From contig NZ_JAKWJS010000004.1 in NCBI RefSeq assembly GCF_022761115.1, positions 186,001 to 250,000 of the forward strand: 64,000 nt of DNA, read 5' to 3'. Under the pieces are notes generated by a model. That model ran no database searches. It was not told where the DNA came from and saw nothing but the letters and a program-made list of their open reading frames with translations. The position numbers were made by a program, and so were the translations under genes. This document shows positions 30,238 through 38,880 of this stretch, piece by piece. Origin of the DNA: Dyella sp. RRB7 (lineage in GTDB: Bacteria > Pseudomonadota > Gammaproteobacteria > Xanthomonadales > Rhodanobacteraceae). Positions within the stretch are counted from its first letter, which is position 1. Each line of letters opens with the position of its first letter.

Positions 30238-30675
30238 ATGTCCCTGCGACATTACGAAGTCGTGTTTCTGGTCCACCCTGACCAGAGCGAGCAGGTTCCG
30301 GCGATGATCGAGCGCTACAAGGCGTTGATCGAGACCGACGGCGGCAAGATCCACCGCCTGGAAGACTGGGGCCGTCGCCAGCTGGCGTACCCCATCGTGA
30401 ACCTGGCCAAGGCTCACTACGTCATGCTCAACATCGAAGTCAGCCAGAACGCGCTGAACGAGCTGGAGTCGGGCTTCCGCTTCAACGACGCCGTGCTGCG
30501 CCACCTCGTGATCCGTCGCGACGAGGCCGACACCGAGCAGTCGTTCATCCTCAAGAGCAAGGAAAAGGATGACGCCAAGTCCTCGCGCCGTCGCGACGAC
30601 GACAGCGATGGTGATGAGCGTCCGGCCCGTCGCGACCGCGATGACCGTGACAACGATCGCGACAGCGACGACTGA
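30238..30675 (+). CDS. rpsF: 30S ribosomal protein S6
   Basis: A 145-residue S6 protein. Residues 1-95 are the conserved ferredoxin-like fold ([28 protein letters not shown] to [16 protein letters not shown]). The last 40 residues form a highly charged tail of Asp and Arg repeats ([29 protein letters not shown]), encoded in the gene. An AAGGAG site precedes the ATG. It is first in the rpsF-rpsR-rplI operon, 14 bp before rpsR. Confidence 0.97.
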   Translation: MSLRHYEVVFLVHPDQSEQVPAMIERYKALIETDGGKIHRLEDWGRRQLAYPIVNLAKAHYVMLNIEVSQNALNELESGFRFNDAVLRHLVIRRDEADTEQSFILKSKEKDDAKSSRRRDDDSDGDERPARRDRDDRDNDRDSDD

Positions 30676-30689
30676 TCAGGAGCACAGAC

Positions 30690-30920
30690 ATGTCCAAGTT
30701 CTTCCGCCGCCGCAAGTTCTGCCGCTTCACGGCCGAAAAGGTCAAAGAGATCGACTACAAGGATCTCAACACCCTGCGCCAGTACGTGACCGAGAACGGC
30801 AAGATCGTTCCCAGCCGCATCACCGGCACCAAGGCCCGCTACCAGCGTCAGCTGGCGACCGCCATCAAGCGCGCTCGCTTCCTGGCCCTGCTGCCGTACA
30901 CCGACAACCACGACGTCTGA
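30690..30920 (+). CDS. rpsR: 30S ribosomal protein S18
   Basis: A 76-residue S18 ([70 protein letters not shown], cited here by its blocks rather than as one motif: [10 protein letters not shown] start, [12 protein letters not shown] core, LALLPYTD end). It binds S6 in the small subunit platform. The ribosome site AGGAG precedes the start. A perfect 11-bp hairpin lies between it and rplI. Confidence 0.97.
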   Translation: MSKFFRRRKFCRFTAEKVKEIDYKDLNTLRQYVTENGKIVPSRITGTKARYQRQLATAIKRARFLALLPYTDNHDV

Positions 30921-30927
30921 TCGTGGC

Positions 30928-30954
30928 TCACGCCCGGCCGAAAGCCGGGCGTGA
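30928..30954 (+). other. intercistronic hairpin in the rpsR-rplI gap
   Basis: A perfect inverted repeat TCACGCCCGGC / GCCGGGCGTGA with a CGAAA loop. There is no T-tract, so it is more likely a processing or stability element than a full terminator; partial termination could lower rplI expression relative to rpsF-rpsR. Confidence 0.6.
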
Positions 30955-31021
30955 TTCAACTCTTCGGACAACCGTCCACGGCTGCGCCGGGCCACACCGG
31001 TGCTAACGAAAAGGAACCATC

Positions 31022-31471
31022 ATGCAGCTCATTCTTCTCGAGAAAGTCCGCAACCTCGGCAACCTTGGCGACAAGGTCAATGTGAAGCCGGGTTACGGCC
31101 GTAACTACCTCCTGCCGCAGGGCAAGGCCGTGCCGGTCACCGCCGCCAACCTCGAAGCCTTCGAGAAGCGTCGCGCCGAGTATGAAGCCAAGGCCCACGC
31201 CCAGCTGTCGGGCGCCGAAGGCCGCAAGGCCAAGCTGGAAGGCGTCTCGGTGACGATCACCGCGAACGCCAGCCCGGAAGGCAAGCTGTACGGCTCGGTC
31301 GGCCCGCGCGAAATCGCCGAGGCCCTGCAGGCCGCCGGTCACGACGTCCACAAGGGCGAAGTGATCCAGGGCGAAGGCCCGATCCGCAACACCGGCGAGT
31401 TCACCGCCGTGATCGCGCTGCACGCCGACGTGCAGACCCAGGTCGCGGTGATCGTGGTCGGCGAAAAGTAA
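31022..31471 (+). CDS. rplI: 50S ribosomal protein L9
   Basis: A 149-residue L9 with the standard N-terminal RNA-binding domain ([36 protein letters not shown]), the long connecting helix rich in Ala, Lys and Glu, and a C-terminal domain ([21 protein letters not shown]). It is the third gene of the rpsF operon. A strong GC-rich hairpin follows 27 bp after the stop. Confidence 0.97.
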   Translation: MQLILLEKVRNLGNLGDKVNVKPGYGRNYLLPQGKAVPVTAANLEAFEKRRAEYEAKAHAQLSGAEGRKAKLEGVSVTITANASPEGKLYGSVGPREIAEALQAAGHDVHKGEVIQGEGPIRNTGEFTAVIALHADVQTQVAVIVVGEK

Positions 31472-31498
31472 GCCGTCCCATCGCCAATGCTGTACCCG

Positions 31499-31529
31499 GA
31501 CGGGCGCCCCTGGGCGCCCGTCTGCTTTT
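31499..31529 (+). terminator. hairpin terminator after rplI
   Basis: A perfect stem GACGGGCGCCC / GGGCGCCCGTC with a two-base centre, followed by TGCTTTTG. It separates the ribosomal protein operon from dnaB. Confidence 0.75.
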
Positions 31530-31539
31530 GTGCCAGTAC

Positions 31540-31569
31540 TTATCCACTGCTGCACACAGCTTATCCACA
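31540..31569 (+). promoter_or_regulatory. two DnaA-box-like 9-mers upstream of dnaB
   Basis: TTATCCACT at 31540-31548 and TTATCCACA at 31561-31569, in the same orientation, with starts 21 bp apart (two helical turns). The second matches the E. coli DnaA-box consensus TTATNCACA exactly; the first differs in the last base. They lie about 100 bp upstream of dnaB. Binding by DnaA is inferred. Confidence 0.6.
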
Positions 31570-31666
31570 GAGTTATGGTCTCGCGACCTGAGATGGCGCC
31601 GCGTATGCTCTGTACCCAACGTCATGCCACCGGCGAATGCGTGCCGGTCCGCTGCGAGGAATCTTG

Positions 31667-33094
31667 ATGCCCTTCGTTTCTGATCGTTCCGATCGCCCGG
31701 AGCGCCGCGGTCGTTCCGAGCGCAAGCCTCCTTCCAACATCGACGCGCTGCGCGTGCCGCCGAATTCGGTCGACGCGGAGCAGGCCGTGCTGGGTGGCCT
31801 GATGCTGTCCCCGGACTCGTTGGACAAGGTGGCCGATCGCCTGAGCGAGCAGGACTTCTACCGCAAGGACCACCGCCTGATCTGGCGCGCCATCACCGAG
31901 CTGGCGGGCAAGGGCATGCCGTGCGATGCGGTGACCCTGGGCGATTGGTTCGAGGCCAACGGCCTGGGCGAGATGATCGGTGGCGCCTCCTACCTGATCG
32001 AACTGGCCAACACCACGCCGAGCGCGGCGAACATTGCCGCCTATGCGGAAATCGTGCGCGAGAAGTCGGTGCTGCGCCAGCTGATCGACGCCGGCACGGG
32101 CATCGCCGAGGACGGCTATCGGCCCGAAGGGATGGGCGTGCAGGAGGTGCTCGAACGCGCCGAGCAGGCGGTGTTCAAGATCGCCGAGTCGGGCGCCCGC
32201 GGCAAGAAAGATACGGTGTCGATGCGCGAGGCGGTCAAGGACGCGTTCCGCATCCTGTCCGAGCGCTTCGAGAACAAGGGCCAGCTCACCGGCGTTTCCA
32301 CCGGCTTTTCCGATCTGGACGAGCTCACCTCGGGCCTGCAGCCCTCCGACCTGATCATCGTCGCGGCGCGTCCCTCGATGGGCAAGACGGCGTTCTCGGT
32401 GAACATCGCCGAAGCGGTCGCCATGCGTGGCAAAAAGCCGGTGGCGATCTTCTCGATGGAAATGTCGGCCTCGCAGCTGGCCTTCCGCATGATTTCCTCG
32501 GTCGGCCGCATCCACGCGCAGCACCTGCGTAACGGCGACCTGGCCGAAGAGGACTGGCCGCGCGTCACCAACGCCATCGCGCTGCTCTCCGAGGCGAAGA
32601 TCTTCATCGACGATACGCCCGGTCTCTCGCCGGTGGAAATGCGCTCGCGCTCGCGTCGACTGCATCGCGAGCACGGCGGCCTTGGCCTGATCGTGATCGA
32701 CTACCTGCAGCTGATGCAGGTGCCGGGCATGAAGGAAAATCGCGCGACCGAAATCTCGGAGATCTCGCGCTCGCTGAAGGGCCTGGCCAAGGAACTCAAC
32801 TGTCCGGTGATCGCACTGTCGCAGTTGAACCGCTCGCTGGAACAGCGCGCCGACAAGCGCCCGATGATGTCCGACCTGCGCGAATCGGGCGCTATCGAGC
32901 AGGACGCGGACGTGATCATGTTCATCTACCGCGACGAGTACTACAACAAGGAATCGCCGGACAAGGGCCTCGCCGAAATCATCATCGGCAAGCAGCGTAA
33001 CGGCCCGACCGACACGGTGAAGCTCACCTTCCTGGGGCACTACACCAAGTTCGAGAACTACGCGCCCGACTCCTTTGTCGGCGCCTTCGAATAA
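31667..33094 (+). CDS. dnaB: replicative DNA helicase DnaB
   Basis: A 475-residue hexameric helicase that unwinds DNA at the replication fork. The N-terminal helical domain begins around NSVDAEQAVLGGLMLSPDSLDKV; a variable Arg/Pro/Ser-rich leader of about 35 residues precedes it. The RecA-type C-terminal domain has Walker A AARPSMGKTAF, Walker B LIVIDYLQLM and the DLRESGAIEQDADVIMFIYRDEYY block. The ATG at 31667 has GAGGAA upstream. It lies between rplI and alr, the order usual in Xanthomonadales. Confidence 0.97.
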   Translation: MPFVSDRSDRPERRGRSERKPPSNIDALRVPPNSVDAEQAVLGGLMLSPDSLDKVADRLSEQDFYRKDHRLIWRAITELAGKGMPCDAVTLGDWFEANGLGEMIGGASYLIELANTTPSAANIAAYAEIVREKSVLRQLIDAGTGIAEDGYRPEGMGVQEVLERAEQAVFKIAESGARGKKDTVSMREAVKDAFRILSERFENKGQLTGVSTGFSDLDELTSGLQPSDLIIVAARPSMGKTAFSVNIAEAVAMRGKKPVAIFSMEMSASQLAFRMISSVGRIHAQHLRNGDLAEEDWPRVTNAIALLSEAKIFIDDTPGLSPVEMRSRSRRLHREHGGLGLIVIDYLQLMQVPGMKENRATEISEISRSLKGLAKELNCPVIALSQLNRSLEQRADKRPMMSDLRESGAIEQDADVIMFIYRDEYYNKESPDKGLAEIIIGKQRNGPTDTVKLTFLGHYTKFENYAPDSFVGAFE

Positions 33095-33300
33095 GCTGGC
33101 GATCCGCACGACGATCCGGCGTGCCATTCCACCACGGTGGAGTGGCCGCGATGCCGTGCCGATGGGTTTAGGCACCATTCCGCTTGCGGAATCCCGCCTG
33201 TACCAGGGGCGCTCTATGCACGCCGTGCACATCATGCACCTGGGAGATTCACATGCCTGGGCGCAGCCTCGTAGGCGATTTTCCCAACGAGGTAAAACAC

Positions 33301-33453
33301 ATGTCGCTGATCCTGCTGCTGGTGATCGTGGTGCTTCTGCTTGGTGTCGTGCCTGCGTGGCCATATAGCCGTTCGTGGGGTTATGGGCCCAGCGGTGGGC
33401 TGGGCGTACTTCTCATCGTCCTCATCGTGTTGCTGGTGATGGGTGTCATCTGA
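33301..33453 (+). CDS. DUF3309 family small membrane protein
   Basis: A 50-residue protein made of two hydrophobic stretches around a conserved WPYSRSWGYGPSGGLG core, which is the DUF3309 pattern. The start at 33301 has GAGG 8 bases upstream and gives the family's usual N terminus (MSLILLLVIVVLLLGVVP). These tiny proteins are widespread, often stress-linked in expression, and have no defined function. It is followed 12 bp later by a small lipoprotein gene. Confidence 0.85.
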   Translation: MSLILLLVIVVLLLGVVPAWPYSRSWGYGPSGGLGVLLIVLIVLLVMGVI

Positions 33454-33465
33454 CCGGGTGCTGCC

Positions 33466-33681
33466 ATGAACAGATCATTGATCCTGACGTGCTTGATGGG
33501 CTCCTGCATGGCGCTGGCCGGCTGCGGCAGCAGTACCCGGGTCGTGCAGAACAACGACACCTGCGGCAAGCAGATGACGGATTTGCAGAACGCATTGGCC
33601 TCGGGCGCCATGACCCGGCCGGAGTACGACAAGGCTCGTCGCGTCGCTATCGAGCGCTGCGATAGCCGCGATAACCATTGA
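33466..33681 (+). CDS. small lipoprotein, SHOCT-like C terminus
   Basis: A 71-residue predicted lipoprotein: signal peptide MNRSLILTCLMGSCMALAGC with lipobox ALAGC, then a short mature part containing DLQNALASGAMTRPEYDKARRVAIERC, which resembles the short amphipathic SHOCT motif. Two extra cysteines flank that region. The function is unknown. It probably shares a transcript with the preceding DUF3309 gene. Confidence 0.7.
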   Translation: MNRSLILTCLMGSCMALAGCGSSTRVVQNNDTCGKQMTDLQNALASGAMTRPEYDKARRVAIERCDSRDNH

Positions 33682-33870
33682 GGGATGCGTGGCCAGTCGC
33701 CCGGAGATTGCCATGAGCGTGCCCGGGGCATGTCGTCCCCGCGACTTACGCTGCTGCTCCGTTGAGTCCGCCAGGATCGGGCGCGGCTGCTAAGCTTCAT
33801 GCCACGCCCGGGCTGGCAGGCCCGTTCCCTTCAAGTTACCTATCGCGCCGTCGTTCCGCGCCAAGCAGGC

Positions 33871-34959
33871 ATGAGTCGTACAACTGTCGCCACCATCCAT
33901 CTGGGCGCGCTGCGCCATAACCTCACTCGCATCAAGGAGCTGGCCGCGCCGGCGAAGGTGATGGCAGTGGTGAAAGCCGATGCCTATGGGCACGGACTCG
34001 AGCGCGTGGCGCGTGCGCTCGATGGCGCTGCCGACGCCTTCGCGGTGGCCGCCTTGGGTGATGGCCTGCGCCTGCGCGCGGCGGGCCATCGCCAGCGCAT
34101 CGTCGTGCTATCCGGCCCGGATCGCGCCAGCGATATCGCGGAAATGCAGCGCTTGAACCTCGATGCGGCGATCCATCACGAAGCGCAGCTGCACTGGCTG
34201 AACGAGGCATCGCCGGCACGTGGCGCGCTGCGCGTGTGGCTCAAGGTGGATAGCGGCATGCATCGGCTCGGCTTCGCGCCGGAGGCGGTGGCGTTCGTAC
34301 ATGGGCAGTTGGCGGCGATGCCGGGTATCGATCCGGAGATCGGCCTGCTCACGCATTTCGCCGAGTCGGAAGTTTTCGGCGGCTCGCAGACCCTGGCGCA
34401 GATCGCCCGTTTTGCCGAGGCGACGCATGGCCTGCGCGGGCCGCGTTCGCTGTCCAATTCCGCTGCCGTGCTTGGCTGGGCCGAGGCGCGCGGTGACTGG
34501 GTGCGTACCGGCGGCCTGCTGTACGGGCTCTCGGTGGTGGATGGCAAGACAGGGGCGGATTTTGGCTTTCGCCCGGCCATGACCTTGAGCACGCGGCTGA
34601 TCGCGATCAATCGCATCGCCAAGGGCGAGCACATCGGCTACAACGGCACCTGGACCTGCCCCGAGGACATGCCGGTGGGCGTGGCGGCGGTGGGCTATGG
34701 CGATGGCTATCCACGCAGCGCGGCCGCCGGCACGCCCGTGCTGGTGGGCGATCAGCTGGTGCCGTTGATCGGTCGCGTCTCGATGGACCTGATCACGCTG
34801 GACCTGCGCCAGGCATCCGAGGCGAAGGTGGGCGACCGCGTCACCTTGTGGGGGCCCGAGCTGCCGGTGGAGATCATCGCCGCACGGGCGGGCACGATCT
34901 CCTATGACCTCACCTGCGGCATGACCCGTCGCGTGCTGTTTGTCGAAGACGAACACTGA
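33871..34959 (+). CDS. alr: alanine racemase
   Basis: A 362-residue PLP-dependent racemase making D-alanine for peptidoglycan. The PLP lysine is in VMAVVKADAYGHGLERVARAL (about residue 34). The catalytic Tyr of the opposite side is in EHIGYNGTWTCPEDMPVGVAAVGYGDGYPR (about residue 255-280). The C-terminal domain has GRVSMDLITLDL. The ATG at 33871 is chosen by homology; the frame remains open 72 bases upstream and the ribosome site is weak. radA follows 80 bp later. Confidence 0.95.
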   Translation: MSRTTVATIHLGALRHNLTRIKELAAPAKVMAVVKADAYGHGLERVARALDGAADAFAVAALGDGLRLRAAGHRQRIVVLSGPDRASDIAEMQRLNLDAAIHHEAQLHWLNEASPARGALRVWLKVDSGMHRLGFAPEAVAFVHGQLAAMPGIDPEIGLLTHFAESEVFGGSQTLAQIARFAEATHGLRGPRSLSNSAAVLGWAEARGDWVRTGGLLYGLSVVDGKTGADFGFRPAMTLSTRLIAINRIAKGEHIGYNGTWTCPEDMPVGVAAVGYGDGYPRSAAAGTPVLVGDQLVPLIGRVSMDLITLDLRQASEAKVGDRVTLWGPELPVEIIAARAGTISYDLTCGMTRRVLFVEDEH

Positions 34960-35039
34960 CCGCGGCCAGGGCGTCTCGCTGTTTGCGATGCACGCCCGCT
35001 AAGCTTGCTCGAATTGCGCCACCTTCCTGGGACATCCAC

Positions 35040-36422
35040 ATGGCCAAAGCCAAGACCGCCTACGTCTGTACCGATTGCGGGGCGGAGCATTCCAAGTGGC
35101 AAGGCCAGTGCATCGAGTGCGGCGCCTGGAATACCTTGAGCGAATTCGTGGTGCAGCCGGCGGTGAAATCCGCGGGCGCCGCGCGTAGCACCAGTGGTTA
35201 CGCCGGGGCCGCGGCGGGCTCGCCCAAGGTGACGCCGTTGACGTCGGTGGCGCTCACGGCCGAGTCGCGCACGCTCACCGGCATCGGTGAGCTCGATCGG
35301 GTGCTGGGCGGCGGGCTGGTCGATGGGTCGGTGGTGCTGATCGGCGGCGACCCGGGTATCGGCAAGTCCACCTTGCTGTTGCAGATGCTGGGTACGCTCG
35401 GCGCGCAGCTGCCCAGTGTCTACGTCACCGGCGAGGAATCGCTGGCCCAGGTGGCGTCGCGCGCGCAGCGGCTCGATCTGCCGCTGGCGCCGTTGCATGC
35501 GCTGGCGGAAACCTGCATCGAACGCATCATCGAGCAGGCGCTGGCCCATCGCCCGCGCGTGCTGGTGATCGACTCCATCCAGACCATCTGGACCGAACTG
35601 CTCACCGCCGCGCCGGGTTCGGTGAGCCAGGTACGCGAGTCGGCGGCCAAGCTCACGCGTTTTGCGAAGGAAACGGGGACGTCGGTGTTCCTGGTCGGCC
35701 ATGTGACCAAGGAGGGCGGTATCGCCGGTCCCCGCGTGCTCGAGCACATGGTGGACGCGGTGCTGTACTTCGAAGGCGAATCGGGCAGCCGCTTTCGTGT
35801 GCTGCGTGCGTTCAAGAACCGCTTTGGCGCAGTCAACGAGCTGGGCGTATTCGCCATGTCGGAGAAGGGACTTCGCGAAGTACCCAATCCCTCTGCGATC
35901 TTCCTGTCCGCCCACAGCGGCCCGACCTCGGGCAGCGCGGTGATGGTGACGCGCGAGGGTACGCGTCCGTTGCTGGTGGAAGTGCAGGCGCTGGTGGATC
36001 AATCCTCCTTGGGCAATCCGCGGCGCGTGGCGCTGGGCCTGGAGCAGAACCGCCTGGCCATGCTGCTGGCGGTATTGCATCGACATGGCGGCGTGGCCGC
36101 GTATGACCAGGACGTCTTCGTCAACGTGGTGGGCGGCATCCGCGTGCAGGAAACCGCAGCCGACCTGCCGGTGCTGCTGGCGGTGCTGTCCAGCCTGCGT
36201 GATCGACCGCTGCCCGAGAAGACCATCGCGTTCGGCGAGGTAGGCCTTTCCGGCGAAATCCGTCCCGTGCCCAATGGCGAGGAACGCCTGAAGGAAGCGG
36301 CGCATCACGGCTTCCTGCGCGCCATCGTGCCCAAGGCCAATGCGCCGAAGAAGGGAAAAGTGGGCGACATGGAAGTGGTGGCGGTGGAGCGGCTCTCGCA
36401 GGGCATCGACGCCTGCCGTTAG
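35040..36422 (+). CDS. radA: DNA repair protein RadA (Sms)
   Basis: A 460-residue RecA-like protein that drives branch migration in recombination. It has the N-terminal zinc finger CTDCGAEHSKWQGQCIECG (residues 10-28), Walker A GGDPGIGKST (about residue 102), the RadA-specific KNRFGAVNELGVF motif (about residue 260), and the C-terminal Lon-protease-like domain (DVFVNVVGGIRVQETAADLPVLLAVLSS). The ATG at 35040 follows directly from a short intergenic stretch after alr. A long inverted repeat follows the stop. Confidence 0.96.
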   Translation: MAKAKTAYVCTDCGAEHSKWQGQCIECGAWNTLSEFVVQPAVKSAGAARSTSGYAGAAAGSPKVTPLTSVALTAESRTLTGIGELDRVLGGGLVDGSVVLIGGDPGIGKSTLLLQMLGTLGAQLPSVYVTGEESLAQVASRAQRLDLPLAPLHALAETCIERIIEQALAHRPRVLVIDSIQTIWTELLTAAPGSVSQVRESAAKLTRFAKETGTSVFLVGHVTKEGGIAGPRVLEHMVDAVLYFEGESGSRFRVLRAFKNRFGAVNELGVFAMSEKGLREVPNPSAIFLSAHSGPTSGSAVMVTREGTRPLLVEVQALVDQSSLGNPRRVALGLEQNRLAMLLAVLHRHGGVAAYDQDVFVNVVGGIRVQETAADLPVLLAVLSSLRDRPLPEKTIAFGEVGLSGEIRPVPNGEERLKEAAHHGFLRAIVPKANAPKKGKVGDMEVVAVERLSQGIDACR

Positions 36423-36428
36423 TGTTTT

Positions 36429-36461
36429 TCACTCCCGCTCTCCAGAAGGAAGCGGGAGTGA
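36429..36461. other. inverted repeat between convergent radA and GST genes
   Basis: TCACTCCCGCT / AGCGGGAGTGA (11-bp perfect arms, 11-base loop). On the plus strand the T-run (TTTTT) lies before, not after, the hairpin, so it is not a textbook terminator in either direction, but it is well placed to end both transcripts. Confidence 0.55.
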
Positions 36462-36466
36462 GGCGC

Positions 36467-37075
36467 TTACACCGGTGGCAGCGCCGCAAAATCCGGATGC
36501 TGCTCGGCGCGCGCCGAGAACGCCACCAATTGCGGATAGGCCGCTGCATCGACGGTATCCGCGACCACCAGCTGGGTAAAACCCCATGCCACGGCAATGG
36601 TGATGTCGGCCTGGCTTGGTGCATCGCCGAACAGCCAGCCTTCGACGCCATCCAGTTCGCGCTCGAGCAGGTCATAGGCTGCGTGCAACTGGCCGCGCAC
36701 GCGCCGCAGCCAATCCTCGTCGCGCTTGTCCTGCGCGCGCTGGCGCTCGTACACGATCTGCACGCTCTTCTCGCTGGCGGCAAGCGCGAGGCCGATCAGG
36801 CGCAGTGCGCGCAGTCGTGCGGCGGGCTCGCGTGGCATCAGGCTGGGACGATCACTGGTGTTCTCGGCCCAGTCGATGATCAGGCTGGAGTCCACCAGTT
36901 GCGTGCCGTTGTCCAGCACCAGGGTGGGCGCCTTCACCAGCGGGTTGATCGACTGGAATGCGTCGAAGTTGCGGAACACGGACAACGAGCGATGCGTAAA
37001 CGGAATGCCCAGCAAACGCAGCGAAATCGCGGCGCGGCGCACGTAGGGCGAGTCAAGCATGCCGATCAGTTCCAC
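36467..37075 (-). CDS. glutathione S-transferase family protein
   Basis: A 202-residue GST. The thioredoxin-fold N-terminal domain reads MELIGMLDSPYVRRAAISLRLLGIPFTHRSLSVF, with Ser9 as the likely activating residue, and the glutathione-binding VDSSLIIDWAE segment near residue 62. An all-helical C-terminal domain follows with GDAPSQADITIAVAWGF (the N-capping box). The substrate is unknown. It ends convergent to radA and starts 13 bp after purU on the same strand. Confidence 0.9.
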   Translation of the reverse strand: MELIGMLDSPYVRRAAISLRLLGIPFTHRSLSVFRNFDAFQSINPLVKAPTLVLDNGTQLVDSSLIIDWAENTSDRPSLMPREPAARLRALRLIGLALAASEKSVQIVYERQRAQDKRDEDWLRRVRGQLHAAYDLLERELDGVEGWLFGDAPSQADITIAVAWGFTQLVVADTVDAAAYPQLVAFSARAEQHPDFAALPPV

Positions 37076-37088
37076 GGAGGTCTCCAGC

Positions 37089-37946
37089 TCAGGAAGTGAA
37101 CACCACGGTCTTGCCGCCGTTGAGCAGCACGCGATCGTCGAGATAGAGCCGCAGCGTGCGCGCCAGTACGCGACGCTCGATATCCCGGCCGATGCGGATC
37201 AGGTCATCGGGCGTATCGCCATGGCTTACCCGCTCGATGTCCTGCTCGATGATCGGGCCTTCATCCAGGTCGGCGGTCACGAAATGGGCGGTGGCGCCAA
37301 TCAGCTTGACGCCGCGCCGATGCGCCTGGTGATACGGTCGCGCGCCCTTGAAGCCGGGCAGGAAGGAGTGGTGGATGTTGATGCAGCGGCCGGACAGCCG
37401 GCTCGCCAGCTCACTCGACAGCACCTGCATGTAGCGGGCAAGCACCACCAGTTCGGCACCGCTTTGCTCGATCAGTGCCCATAGCCGTGCTTCCTGCGCC
37501 GGCTTGTCGTGCTTGCTGGTGGGCAGGTGGTGGAACGGAATGGCATCGAAGTCCAGGTGGCGATAAGTGTCGCGCGGGTGATTGGCCACGATGCCGACGA
37601 TCTCCATCGGCAACTCGCCGATGCGCCAGCGATACAGCACGTCGGCCAGGCAGTGGTCGAACTTCGACACCAGCAGCAATACCCGTCGATGCCGGGTGCG
37701 GTTGCGCAGCGTCCATTGCATGGCGAAGGCATCGGCGACGCTGGCAAAGCCCGCGCGCAAGACATCCGGCGACAGGCCGGTGGACTCGAACACCAGGCGC
37801 ATGAAGAAGCGTTGCGTCTCGGCATCGCCGAACTGCTGCGCCTCCACGATATTGCAGCCGCGCCCGGCCAGATGCCCCGACACCGCCGCCACGATGCCCG
37901 CGCGATCGGAGCAGGACAGGGTGAGCACGTACTGGTCGGCGGCCAT
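37089..37946 (-). CDS. purU: formyltetrahydrofolate deformylase
   Basis: A 285-residue enzyme releasing formate from 10-formyl-THF, which balances one-carbon pools. Residues 1-85 are an ACT domain ([34 protein letters not shown]). Residues 95-285 are the formyltransferase-type catalytic domain with [36 protein letters not shown] and [20 protein letters not shown], containing the catalytic His and Asp. It lies 5 bp before the ypjD-like gene end on the same strand. Confidence 0.95.
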   Translation of the reverse strand: MAADQYVLTLSCSDRAGIVAAVSGHLAGRGCNIVEAQQFGDAETQRFFMRLVFESTGLSPDVLRAGFASVADAFAMQWTLRNRTRHRRVLLLVSKFDHCLADVLYRWRIGELPMEIVGIVANHPRDTYRHLDFDAIPFHHLPTSKHDKPAQEARLWALIEQSGAELVVLARYMQVLSSELASRLSGRCINIHHSFLPGFKGARPYHQAHRRGVKLIGATAHFVTADLDEGPIIEQDIERVSHGDTPDDLIRIGRDIERRVLARTLRLYLDDRVLLNGGKTVVFTS

Positions 37947-37951
37947 GGCGC

Positions 37952-38749
37952 TCAGGGCGTGCGATGCAGGATCAGTTCCAGCACCGCCTTGGTGCCGAAG
38001 AAGGCCAGCAGCAGGACGCCCATGCCGATCAATGTGAGGTTCACCGCGCTACGCCCTCGCCAGCCGTGCCGCCAGCGACCATAGAGCAGGGCGCCGAACA
38101 CCAGCCACGCGATGATCGACAGCACCGTCTTGTGCACCAGATGCTGGCCGAACAGGTTGTCCACGAACAGGATGCCGGTGAGCAAGGTCAGCGACAGCAG
38201 CAGGAAGCCGGCGCCGATCAGCCGGAACAGCAGCGTTTCGGTCAACGTCAGCGGCGGCAGCGCGCGCAGCCAGGGGCCGAGCTGCCGGTGGCGCAGCGCG
38301 CGCTCCTGGATGGCCAGCAGGATGGCCAGCGCGGCGGCGATGGACAGCACGCTGAAGGCGAACAACGCCACCGTCACGTGCAGCTTGATCTGCCATTCCA
38401 GCGGCTGCGGCGAGGTTGGCTGCGCCACAAAGGTATCCAGTGCCAGCAGCAGCGCGGTGAGCGGAAAAACGATCACGCCCAATGCCGCCACCGGGCGCCA
38501 GATATTCACCACCAGGGTCAGTGCCGATACCACGCAGGCCACCAGCGACAACGCCGCGAAGAAATGCAGATCCAGCGCGCCGCGATGGATGCTCAGCAGG
38601 ATGCCCGCGTGGATCAGCACCGCCGCGCCGGCCAGCGACAGGGCCGAGCGGCTCAGTGGCTGCCCGCCGCTCAGCAGTGGCCGCGCCAGCCCTCCGGCAG
38701 CGGTGAGGTAGAGCACGATGGCGAGCAGGGCGAAGAGAGTGGTGGCCAT
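37952..38749 (-). CDS. YpjD-like inner membrane protein, CcsA/HemX family
   Basis: A 265-residue polytopic protein with about eight hydrophobic helices. It resembles the cytochrome c assembly/CcsA-type family in its YpjD branch ([33 protein letters not shown] and [34 protein letters not shown] with conserved histidines). The position divergent from ffh matches the ypjD-ffh arrangement of E. coli. The role is uncertain; heme or cytochrome assembly is only a family association. Confidence 0.85.
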   Translation of the reverse strand: MATTLFALLAIVLYLTAAGGLARPLLSGGQPLSRSALSLAGAAVLIHAGILLSIHRGALDLHFFAALSLVACVVSALTLVVNIWRPVAALGVIVFPLTALLLALDTFVAQPTSPQPLEWQIKLHVTVALFAFSVLSIAAALAILLAIQERALRHRQLGPWLRALPPLTLTETLLFRLIGAGFLLLSLTLLTGILFVDNLFGQHLVHKTVLSIIAWLVFGALLYGRWRHGWRGRSAVNLTLIGMGVLLLAFFGTKAVLELILHRTP

Positions 38750-38880
38750 GACCGAGAAGTGTAGGGGGTAAGCCGGGTGGCTGTGCAGCGGGCGGCCATC
38801 TGACGCGGTTTGGCGGGCGATGCGGGCCCGCGGGCCGACCTCCGCTATACTCTGCGATCCTCTTACGTCGCCGCATCCCT

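Noticed and set aside
31540-31569. A replication origin
   Set aside because: Only two DnaA-like boxes and no AT-rich unwinding region or dnaA/dnaN/gidA neighbours are present.
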